From Tetragonia tetragonoides (lineage: Eukaryota > Streptophyta > Magnoliopsida > Caryophyllales > Aizoaceae): DNA of 64,000 nucleotides. The number at the start of each line of letters is the position of its first letter. The stretch's first letter is position 1. The position numbers and the translations under genes are program-made. Location of the stretch: positions 35,446,501 through 35,510,500 of the forward strand of contig CM076148.1 in assembly GCA_038025085.1 (NCBI GenBank). Direction: 5' to 3'. The notes beneath the pieces were generated by a model. That model had not been told where the DNA came from. It saw only the letters and a program-made list of their open reading frames with translations, and searched no databases. Of the stretch, positions 43,865-54,000 are shown in pieces.

Positions 43865-45532
43865 TTACTTCAAAATCGATGCGTTTCTTAGAAGAAACTT
43901 AACCAAGTCTAGTTCCTGTTCTTTACCCCAGTATCCCTCTATCACTACAAGTTCCTGTTCTTTACCCCAGTATCCCTCTATCACTATTCTTTTGAGATGA
44001 GATTTGAAACACGCAGGAATTGCTTGAGTTATCCTCCAACACCGAGGTTCCAACTCAACTGGCCACAGATTTTTGTCAAATATATAACTAAGATCATAAA
44101 TAAAGTCCCTGCAAAGATGAGAATGACAGGGAACATAGTTATACCATTGCCAAGTAGTACTAACATTCCACATATGTATGATAATCAAGAGGAAACCACA
44201 CACGAACCTCTGGAAAAGCAAGTATTTCTAAGAAAGGTGAACAATTAAGAAACTCCAACAACACTTTATCCCACTCACTCGAAGCATAACCGAGCTCTAA
44301 ATACTTCAAATTATGAAACACGGGCAGCTGATCCTTTAAATTACCTAAATATAGTCTTCAACCAAAGAGTAACAAGCAATCAGTATTACATGTAATTTAT
44401 CTAGAAACAGAACTAAGGATGAAAGGGCTTGAGACAAACCTCCATACACGAGCCCAGCAAAGATAAACGCTGAACATTAGACAATGGCTTGACAAGGCTA
44501 GGCATGCTCTGAAAAGGAGTCTCTAAAGACTTGTAGTAGTTGGCTGATTGAAAAAAACTGATTTTGGCTGTGACAACAACATTCATATTTGTGATAGAGT
44601 ACTGAGACGCTATATTGTCAAGATAGCGAAAATACAGCAAATTAGGAGTATCCACAAGCACAAGTTGATTGGTTTTTGCCGCTCACATTTATATAGCAAA
44701 TTTAAGTACAATCTCCGAAGTGAAGGCGAAGAAATGGTTATGAAATCCGCATGCTTCCACCAACAGAGGTCTAGAGCAAGGTCTTCAAGTGAAGGACAAC
44801 TCGAAACTAACCTAGTCACAGCGTCGTCCTCAGAAATGAAAACTGAGCCAAGGTGGAGGACCTTCAAGTTTGGCAGATGAAAAGATGGCGTGATGGAAAC
44901 TTCCTCAACATCAAGATTCACATCGATCTTCAACACCTCCAATGTTTCACAAGTGAATATCTCCCAGGGCAGCTTACTAGGTTTTTTCACATGAATGTAG
45001 AGGTCAAGCTCCTTAACCTGACGTGTTAACGGAAAACAAATCCATGCATTAAGATCCGTGGGTTTCAAGTCAGGACGACGACAATTATCTCCACATCCAT
45101 GCAGGAAATTCCTGAAGCCATTCCAGCTTTTGCCGTTCCAACCAAATCGAAGTTTAAACCTGGTTAAATGCCCAGTGGACTTGTAAGCTTGCAGTACACT
45201 ATTGACAAATTTCGTAAAAAAATAGGATTACGTTCGATTAGATGGGGACGTTCCAAACAATGAGATATAGGTGAATCATCGAAGTCAAGGCTTGTTAAAC
45301 AACATGTGGAAACAAGCCTCATTTTCTTTGAACAAACACTCGTAATAGCAGCATCCTTAGTTGGAAGCAAAGAAAGTATTCGACTTATTAATTCATCTGG
45401 TAAACTGCAGATCCTATCTACATGATGAGTACTCTTCACAATTTGCTCATCCCCTCGCTGTAAGGTCGCAGAACACAGTTTCAAGGTCAGATCCATACTA
45501 CTCGTAACTCGTAAGTGCATCCTGAAGAACAA
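43865..45532 (-). pseudogene. F-box / LRR / FBD protein gene, broken
   Basis: Minus-strand locus of the large plant F-box-FBD family (substrate adaptors of SCF ubiquitin ligases). The F-box is at about 45,420-45,280 (VDRICSLPDELISRILSLLP). LRR_2-type sequence follows (about 45,070-44,440: IFTCETLEVLKIDVNL, FHLPNLKVLHLG, SCPSLEDLAL), then LPVFHNLKYLELG (44,208-44,344). An FBD end (RCWRITQAIPACFKSHLKRI ... VKFLLRNASIL) finishes at 43865. Frameshifts occur near 45,220 (in a T run) and near 44,665, and the phases at the two predicted downstream introns do not fit the consensus sites. A 39-bp tandem duplication repeats VVIEGYWGKEQEL near the end. Probably a pseudogene; the T-run shift alone could be a sequencing error. 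Confidence 0.75.
43913..43990 (-). repeat. 39-bp tandem duplication in the FBD region
   Basis: Two 39-bp units (plus-strand words TTCCTGTTCTTTACCCCAGT) add 13 residues in frame to the FBD domain. Confidence 0.9.
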
Positions 45533-46844
45533 AATTCATGATTATCCAATGATATGGAAAGGAAAAAATGAAATAAACCAACAATGCAATAGACAACAGA
45601 TTACTAAGGAGAGAAGAGATACCGTGGTTTAGTGTCTTGCCCAGTGTCCTGAATTCCAAATTCAACCTTGCAATTAAATTGGTAGTTCCCCAAATTTATT
45701 TTGCAGGAAGCAGAATCACCAGATTAAGTATTCACCACAACAAAAAGCCATCACACACAACCTTTAGTACCTTTAGACTAAAGTTTAGAGTACTTAACAA
45801 AAGTTGTTTGGCCTAGCTTTACCAGATGTTGTTTTGGACGACAAAAGCACAAACTAAGCCAAACACATCAAAACAAAAATCCAAAAACTATAGAATTAGA
45901 ATGCTTTTGAAAAACATGTTTATATACGAAAAAGGACCTCCTGTAATAGATTGGTGCTCTACTTCTGCTTCTACTTTTTATATACAGGTTTATAAGCAAT
46001 ATCCTTGATCCAGCAAATAACTTAATGAGGACTATCATATGCATGCACAATCAAGCCTTTATATTACGGCTCGTTTACTAGGTAATGCGATAAATTTACT
46101 GACTAGATATGGGGTAAAAACTGAAAAGTGAAGGAGCGGAAAAAGAGATTTGGGAAAAGTGGGTTGATTGTACCATCCATTACAATCACAATGTGAACTT
46201 TTAAGGCCGGGTTGTTTTAGGTGTAAGAGAATAGAATGGAATCAATAGTGGTGTTACAAAGCTTAACAAAAGTGTTTGGTTAGGTAATTTTGGACCAGTA
46301 GCTTAAAAACGACATACAAGAGCGGTGTTTGGTTGGATAATTTTGGACCAGTAATCATCTTTACCACATATAAAGATGATTACTTTAAATAATATTGTAA
46401 TCAATCAATCTCACTTTTCACATCTTCCTCCCCCTCCTTCCTTTTCTTACCTCACATTCACTCTATAAAATGATTATGTTACATTGCATTACTAACAAAT
46501 AATTGTCATCTTAGTGTTACCCATTGGCAATACCTTGGAGGTTTCATGTTAGAGCAATAGCACAAATAATCTTTATTTATGAAACGAAAACAGGTTCTCA
46601 AGTGTAATGTAAATGGATTTAGAAGCAAATGGATTGAGAATCAACGATGTCCGGAAAAATATTAAACAGGATATGAAGAATTTCAACTGAAAGGGAAGTT
46701 GCATACGCAACATTATAAATCAATTGAAATAAATGTAGAAAACCAATAAGATCACAGTGGAATGTAATCAATGTATTATCTGAAAGCAGAGGAGGTGTGG
46801 AGGATGGATGAGGTTGTGTACGTCGTCCCGTCTTCGATAAGACG
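45533..46844. other. Intergenic upstream of the F-box locus
   Basis: No gene recognised. GTGTTTGGTT plus GGTAATTTTGGACCAGTA occurs twice (about 46,281 and 46,330), suggesting a degenerate transposon end. Confidence 0.45.
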
Positions 46845-46849
46845 ATAAA

Positions 46850-48317
46850 TGAAGAGTGCCTAAGTTACTCTAGAGGGGGTGAATAGAGTGACTCCAATTT
46901 CTCGCGTTTAGCAACTTGAGAACAGGATAGAGAACAGCGTTATGAACGCTGTTCCTATACGGCAGATAAGACAAAATATAAAGAACAGAAAGTAAATAAC
47001 ACAAGGCTTTTTTCACGTGGAAAACCTCCTAGGCTCAATAGGAGTAATAACCACGACCCAGTTACTTGAGATTTTGTCACACTACTTATCTTATTACTAG
47101 AGCCAAAATCAGGATACAGCACAGTACCCTAACACCACCACACACCGTTACTGATGCGCTGCCTATCTCTCAGAATCACACACTGATCTGAGAGATGTTG
47201 TACACTCGTTACTGAGTTAGAGACTTTACAAATAACCAAATTGTTTGTCCTATTACACGCTTCAACACTAAGTAATATAAGACCACAAAAACCTATTATG
47301 CAATGACCAATCTAAGCAAAGACTCAAACTGATAAGGACAGGGAACAAGGTTCAAGGTTGTTCTTTGTGAGTACTGGGCGTATCTGGTTTGGACGAGTAA
47401 ACGCTTTGCACAACTGATTCTAAGTTCAATGATGCACGCAAAACTTAACCCTACAGCTGAGCATATCAGGCGCCTTATATAGGCAGGCCCAAAACAAGCT
47501 CAGTCAGTTAGGTTAAATCTCTTCACAATATTAGTGGTAAGATTTACCAAAAGATAGGATAGAGTTTAAGCAAAGATCAAAGACCTTTCCTTAACTCAAC
47601 CTATGAGATAAAATCCGTCCAAATTCATTAACAGAAAATCTCGGCCAACTAGCGAGTGATTTATCAGAATATAATCTCTAAGAGATAATTGAAATATTCC
47701 AGAAGATAATTCACTTGCTTACCAATATATACTTGGCCATTAAGTAAAATACTTTTTCAAGATAATATCTTTTCAAAATAAAATACTTTTCTGTTAAAAT
47801 ACGATTTTGCAATATTCATTTTTCCAAAATAAAATATATTTCTTCAGAAGAATATTTGTGTGAATATCTAAAAAGATAATACACAAAATATTCGTAGAAA
47901 TAATAAATATGAATTTATGCAACCTCGTCCAGATACACAGCTTGGAAGGAACATGGTTCAATCAAGTTGTTCCCCTTTGGTTCCTTCATGCTGTAGTGCT
48001 GGTCATAGAGAACAGGGTTCACAAGAATGCTCCCATGTACTCATGGATACATGCACTCAGTCCTACAACCTTGTTCCCTTGTCATGATCAATTTAGACTC
48101 TTGCTAACTAGTCAAGCATAGTACATAAAGACTAATGACAAATGCACTTAACTACATTACATTGTCTTCATGTCTTGTTAGGAACCAAGCATCTTCATGA
48201 GCAATCATGCTTTGAGCATTATACCTTCTTGCATCCTTAAGCCAACCTGCCATCATAGTTAGTTCACACATAGATAAGGACACTTTGTTTGTTATCATCA
48301 AAACCAGGAACCCAACA
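46850..48317 (-). mobile_element. Solo LTR (1,468 bp)
   Basis: On the minus strand it begins TGTTGGGTTCCTGGTTTTGA and ends GGCACTCTTCA, with TG...CA termini. It is flanked by the perfect 5-bp duplication ATAAA (46845-46849 and 48318-48322). Near its 3' end is CTATTCACCCCCTCTAG, a word often found close to the 3' end of long plant Copia LTRs (recollection, not a search). No PBS, coding domain or second LTR is adjacent, so it is a product of LTR-LTR recombination. Confidence 0.85.
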
Positions 48318-48322
48318 ATAAA

Positions 48323-48894
48323 GCTAGGCACGCGGTTGGGCTACTGGAGGTAGATGGGTGGCTGATAAGCTCTCATGCGCCATGGCTGGTTTCATTTAAG
48401 AGGGTAACATTGGACTTCGCGTGTCTTCATGGCTAGTGTGAAAGAAAGGGGAGCATTTTTTAGGAGCTATTTTTTTTTACTTTTTATATTTTATGCTGGA
48501 GGAAGTAAAAGTGTTGATAGGAATGTGACCCTCAGTCTTAAAATTGGGAGATAATACTCGTAACCAACAATAGTTATGGGGTAGGGTAGGGTAGGGTAGG
48601 GTAGGGTGGGGTGGGGTGGGGTGGGGTGAATGCGTATAGGCACTTTCACCCCGCATGTACGTAGATATACCTTTACTGGGAATCAAATTGAATTGGACTG
48701 ACTAACCTGAATTAGACTGAATTGAACTGAAATTTACACCACGAGATGAACACCACTAAACATAATTGAACCCTACTTTTTAAAGGAGACGAAATATATG
48801 TACTTGAACTGAGCCTTTAATGAACCGATCCAAGTATTATTGAATCGAATTGAAAATCTCTGAACTGGAAGAAACTACTCTTAACAACACCCCT
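48323..48894. other. Intergenic with a G-rich pentanucleotide array
   Basis: No gene. AACTGAA/GAACTGA words at 48,690-48,890 resemble the Tourist-type MITE interiors seen at 15-19 kb, but ends are not clear. Confidence 0.45.
48578..48628 (+). repeat. (GGGTA)n-(GGGGT)n microsatellite
   Basis: About five GGGTA units followed by about five GGGGT units. Four or more G runs on one strand make G-quadruplex formation plausible. Confidence 0.9.
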
Positions 48895-48904
48895 AAGTAT
48901 ATTC

Positions 48905-50576
48905 ACTTAAGGAACTTGATAACCCATTTGTACATTGGATGCATGCAAATAGTTTTAAAGAAAAGAAAAATGGCCTTTTCAAACAGAATCAGTTTGTTCT
49001 TGCCCTTTTATGCTATTTAAAAGTTATTGATGTTCTTTCTTTGACTGTGTCTTTGAGTGGGGAGGATGAGAGTTTGTACTGTGAGTTGTCGCTTTGTGTA
49101 AATCTGAATATGACTGCTTGTGCACTCAAGATTTGTGATTATGAGAGTGTAAGGAAGTTCTGTTCTCTTGTACTACAATTTGTACCTCACAATGTTAACG
49201 CCCTTTTCCGTAGGGCAATGGCGTTGAAAGAGTTGGGCCTCCTTCAAGAGTCTTATTGTGGCCTCCTTAAGGTTATGGCAAAAAACCATTATATTTTGAG
49301 AGAACTAAAGAAAATTGAGCAGCTCTTGTCCTTGTCCTCTAAAGGTAAGCGAAAGCTTGAGGATAGTTTCAGCTCAGAGTAGAAAATCCTTGGTAAAAGA
49401 GTTTTGAAGTTTGAAAAAGGGGAATCATTTTCATTGTCGTTGGATCATTCGACTAATGTTTCAAATAAACAATTGGATGTGGATCTGGCTTCTAGAGGAT
49501 TAGAGAAGGAAATTAAGGATGTGAATTTCTCTAATGTTGCTTTGGCTGACTCCTCTACTGGCTCTTGTGTTAAGGTGTCTGATTCAAGTGTTAGGAAGGG
49601 GCATCATACTATTAGGTTTGTTGATATTGATCTGGCTAAGCCCAAGTTTCAGTTTTGTAACCAACGTAGGCATGGCTCTTCTTTGCATGTCTCTGCAATA
49701 ATGTATAAGCCTCATTCAGGGAGAATATTTTACCTTTTACCACCCATCCAATCTTTCGGTAATGATTGTTAAGGTCCTTCATCCTCCAAGGCAAGTATTA
49801 GTGGAGTCTAATCCAGTGGACTCCGGCCTGCGTGACGCAAGAATCATGTATTGTGGTGGATTCTAATCTTCAAACGATGAAGGAGGATCTATTACTAGTA
49901 TTGATCAAATTAGTACTTGTAAGGATGACATGTTGGAGGAGGTTGCAGAGAATGTTGTTGGTTGTGTTGAGGCCTCTCCTGCCTCACATGGTGTTTTAGA
50001 TGTTCTTCCACCTGTTCATGCACCTTTCCTCTTCTTTGCTAGTTCCAAATCAAAGCCGAAGATTGCCAAAACCCTATCAGCTCATAGACGACCAGCTTGC
50101 GGTCCTGTGTGGAACTCAATGAGGCGCTACAGAGGTTTTCACCATTTTAATGCTTTAACTTCTATTTCTAACAGGTTCAGTACTCGCAGGATTTGTGCTG
50201 GCTCCAAGAGAAAATCTATAATTCGTCTTGCAGATGATACTTGCAGTACCTCCAAGAAGAAATTTGCTCGTCTTAGTCCCTTTAGTGATATTGTAACTTT
50301 GCCTATAAGGTCAAGTGTCTTGGCGTGTCCTCCATTACTTTGTGACATGTTCGCTCAAGGGAAGGAAAGCATTGGTGATTCGCAAGAGGCTAGCAAGGAA
50401 GGAAAAGGAGCGTCCTGTGACTCGACAAGCATGTGACAATTTCACGGAGTCCGTAGAGGTCAAATTGAGATACGCATGTATTAGCATTGATGTCTAAAAG
50501 TTATTTACTTTATCATTTCCTAGCAAGTTTATGTAATTCCTTGTATTCGCTTTTGTCAAAATTTAAAAAAAAAAGA
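48905..50576 (+). pseudogene. Retroposed TPR-like sequence (processed pseudogene or LINE-mobilised transcript)
   Basis: The block is flanked by the 10-bp direct repeat AAGTATATTC (48895-48904 and 50577-50586) and ends in an A-rich tail, the signature of LINE-mediated retroposition. The first open part (48939-49382) resembles a TPR of the FKBP/Hsp90-cochaperone type (LNMTACALKICDYESVRKFC, NVNALFRRAMALKELGLLQE, about residues 55-110). A TAG at 49380 is followed in the same frame by 49404-49772. A later part in another frame (49930-50436, GPVWNSMRRYRGFHHFNAL) is unrecognised. No RT or endonuclease is present. The parent gene is unknown. It could also be a non-autonomous LINE derivative. Confidence 0.6.
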
Positions 50577-50723
50577 AAGTATATTCCACAAAAAATGTGC
50601 GAGTTTAAACTTTTAAAGTGTCTTTCACCTCGTAAAAAAAAGAAAAAAAATACAAAAGCGAAGGTGTCTCAAAATCTTTTCAAACTTGTACGGCTAAGGG
50701 CTAACCCCCAGAGTTCCATCTTC

Positions 50724-50768
50724 TGCAACTTGCAACTTGCAACTTGCAACTTGCAACTTCCAACTTCC
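50724..50768. repeat. 7-bp minisatellite (AACTTGC)n
   Basis: About five to six units of AACTTGC/AACTTCC, just upstream of the region where the CRWN duplication begins (about 50,772). Confidence 0.9.
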
Positions 50769-50771
50769 AAG

Positions 50772-51025
50772 ACATAAACAAGTCAAGAAACAAACCAGAA
50801 GATTGCTGTCACACTCACACTGTATCAATCACCTACCCAATAATTCAATCCCCTTCTCACACTCTCACTCAATCTCTCTCTACATTCTCAGGTTAGCCGT
50901 TACCTCCCACCAATACCACCATCAAAAACCCCTCAGCAAAATCACACTTCCCCAATCTAGGGTTTCATTAACCCAAACCCTAAAACCCTGAAACCCCAAA
51001 TCAACATCACCATCATCATATATCA
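50772..51025 (+). promoter_or_regulatory. 5' UTR and likely core promoter of the full-length CRWN gene
   Basis: CT-rich leader (CTCACTCAATCTCTCTCTAC) followed by CCGTTACCTCCCACCAATAC and the plant leader word TCTAGGGTTTCA before the ATG at 51026. The same leader, with differences, precedes the shortened copy (about 39,186-39,362), so both copies kept the upstream region. The transcription start is not resolved. Confidence 0.55.
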
Positions 51026-54000
51026 ATGTTCACGCCACAAAGAAAGGTTCCATGGGCACCAGCGACATCAACGCCAAGAACTGAACCAAGAACAAGCCCT
51101 AGGTTCGGCAACAGTGCAATTTCAAAGGGCAAAGGTGTGGCCTTTATAGATGGGCCTTCGCCACCGCCATTGGGTTCATTGGGGTTCGACAATGTGGGGA
51201 GATTGGAGACTGAAAATGTTGAAGATTGGAGGAAGTTTAAGGAAGCTGGGTTGTTGGATGAGTCTGCTATGGAAAGGAAAGATAAAGAGGCTTTGGTTGA
51301 TAAGGTTTCCAGGCTTGAAAAAGAGGTTAGCATTTGTTTTATTATGTTGAGACATTTGATGGTTATGTCTAATATATGTTCTAGTTTGATGGGTATGTTT
51401 AAAATTTGTTCAAGTTTGATGGGTATGGGTGTTTTTGAGTTGATGTTTAATAAAGGGAATTGGTTTTTTTTTTTTAAATATATCTTGGAGGTGGTATCTG
51501 GGTGTTGGGTGAATGTGAACTTCATTGTGTGTACTCATCTGGGTTTGATTTATTTGGGGCTAGTATGTGTTAATTTGTGTAGAATTTTGATTGGTATGTT
51601 CAAATTTTGTCTAGCCTGATGGGTATGTCTTGAATTTGATTTAGTTTGATGGCTATTTGTATTTTCTAGTTTGATGTTCAGAAAAAAGGAATTGGATTTT
51701 TTTAGTTTCTTGGAGGTGGTATTTGGGTATTCTGTGGAATGAAACTTTATTGTGTGTATTCATCTGTTATTGTTTGATGGGTATGTCTTGAAATTTGTTG
51801 TAGTTTGATGGGTATGGGACTATGGGTGTTTTTTGAGATGTTATCTAGATTAGGGGGAATTGGTGCTCTGTGAAATGGGACTTTGTTGTGTGTACTCATC
51901 TGAGTTTGATGTGTTTTGTGGTTAGTATGTGTAGAAGTTTGATGTGTTTTGTGGTTAGTATGTGTAGAAGTTTGATGGGTATGTTTTGAAATTTTGTTTC
52001 TGAAGGGTATTTGTGTTTTTGAGTTGATGTTTAGAAAAGGGGAATTGTTTATTTTTATTTTTATTTTATTAGTCTTATTTTTCAAAGTTCTTGGTGGTGG
52101 TATTTTGGTGTTCTGGGAATGAGGACTTCGTTGTGTATTCATCTGCGTTTGATGGGTATCTGTAAAATTCTATCTAGTATGGTTTGAAATTTGCTCTAGC
52201 TTGATGGGTATGGGTGTTTTTGGGTTGATATTTAGAGAAAAGGGGAATTGGGGTTTCTTGGAGGTGGCATATGGGTTTTCTGTGAAATGGAACTTTATTG
52301 TGTGTATTCATATGGTTTTAATGTTATTTGTGGTTAGTAATTAGTATGTATAGAAGTTGGATGGGCATGCTGTAAAATTTGTTCTTGATTGGGTTAAAAG
52401 GGGGGGGGGGATGTTGTTGAGTTTGTTTGTTTTTTTTTTTTTTTTTTTTTTGCAGAAAGAGAAACGAGAGAACATAATGCTTATTATGGGTGATTTTGAG
52501 TTGTTATATACACAGAGGGTATACAGTTTTGGGGTTTTCTCGGAGGTGGCATTTGGGTATTATCTGAAAAGCAACTTTGTTGTGTGTACTCATCTGGGGT
52601 TGATGTGTTTTGTGTTTACTGGTTTACTGTTTTATTGGTTTGACATTGTTTTGATTATTGTGTGGATTTGTGTTCAGGCATAGTAATATTAGGGAAGCAC
52701 TATGTTGGGATGTTAGTAGTCTGGAGAGCTTGAAAGAAGCACTAAGTGTTCAATAGTAAACATGAAAGATGGTTGTCAATGTTGTGAAAAAGGAAGTGGA
52801 AAAATCATGTGCTAGTTCATTGTATGTGAACAGCTAAACACACACACACACTCAGCTGCTTCAAAGGGTTCCATCAATGGCTATCTTACCCCATGGTTAA
52901 GATGAGGGAAAATGGGACCTTAGTAATAGAATGACATTGATATTAAGTCAAAATTGTATAATTTATATAATGTAGTAATTAAACAAGGGAAGTGGTGTAT
53001 CATATTATTGTTGTGTTATGTATTATGTATTCGTTTGTCAACCTCTAGCACTGCTGCTTTTGAGTAGTATATACTAGTATTATTATTAATTTGTTGCTGA
53101 ACAATGCTTTCTATCTTTATGTGGACGATGAATACTTTTTATCTGACTTACTTTTTATGTGAATAGCTATTTGACTATCAATACAACATGGGGTTGCTGA
53201 TTATTGAAAAGAATAACTTGGTTGCCAAGAATGAAGAACTGGGGCAAGAAGTTTCTGAAGCTTGGGAGATTCTCAAGCGAGAACAGGCTGCTCATCTAAT
53301 TGCTAATTCCGAAACCGAGAAGCGTGGGGAGAATCTGAAGAAGGCGTTAGATATTGAAAAGAAGTGTGTAGTTGATGTATGTTCTACCTTTTCTTTGCTT
53401 TTCCCCCTTTGTTTGGTTGTACATGTAGATGTTTTTGTATATTTTTGCTTGTATAGTAATATTTATGCATTAGAAATTTGCTACCAATTAAGATCCGGGC
53501 CCTTTACTTGAACAAACCACTTTCAATAATAATACTTTCTTTCATTGCACAAAATTGACATTAGGTGTAATTGATGGTATTATGAATTTTTGAGGCTCTG
53601 CCACTTTTCATCACCCTATGACTGCAGGAAGTTGACTTAGGCTTAGAAAGGCTCTTCGACCCTTAATTTAGGTTTCATTTTTTTTTCTTTTTGTCTTGCA
53701 TTTGACATTATTGACTGTTAATCTAATGTCAGCTTGAGAGGGCGTTGCGTGATATGCGTGAGGAACATGCAAAAATCAAAGATTCATCGGAAACAACTAT
53801 GGCTGATGTTAATGCTCGTATAGAACTGCTGGAGAAAAAACGTCTGGAGATGGAAGGAAAGTCTCATTCAGTGAATGCCAAACTGGCTGAGGCAGATAGG
53901 AAGACCTCTGAATTAGACAGAAAGCTCCAAGATTTGGACGCCCGTGAGAGTATTCTTAAGAGGGAGCGTCTAACATTAACACAAGAGTATGCATTTTGTT

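Noticed and set aside
52357..52683. Possible extra exon in CRWN intron 1 (108-residue frame)
   Set aside because: Contains a long T run, repeats of the GTTTGATGGGTATG intron words and no similarity to the family; exons 1 and 2 join in phase without it.
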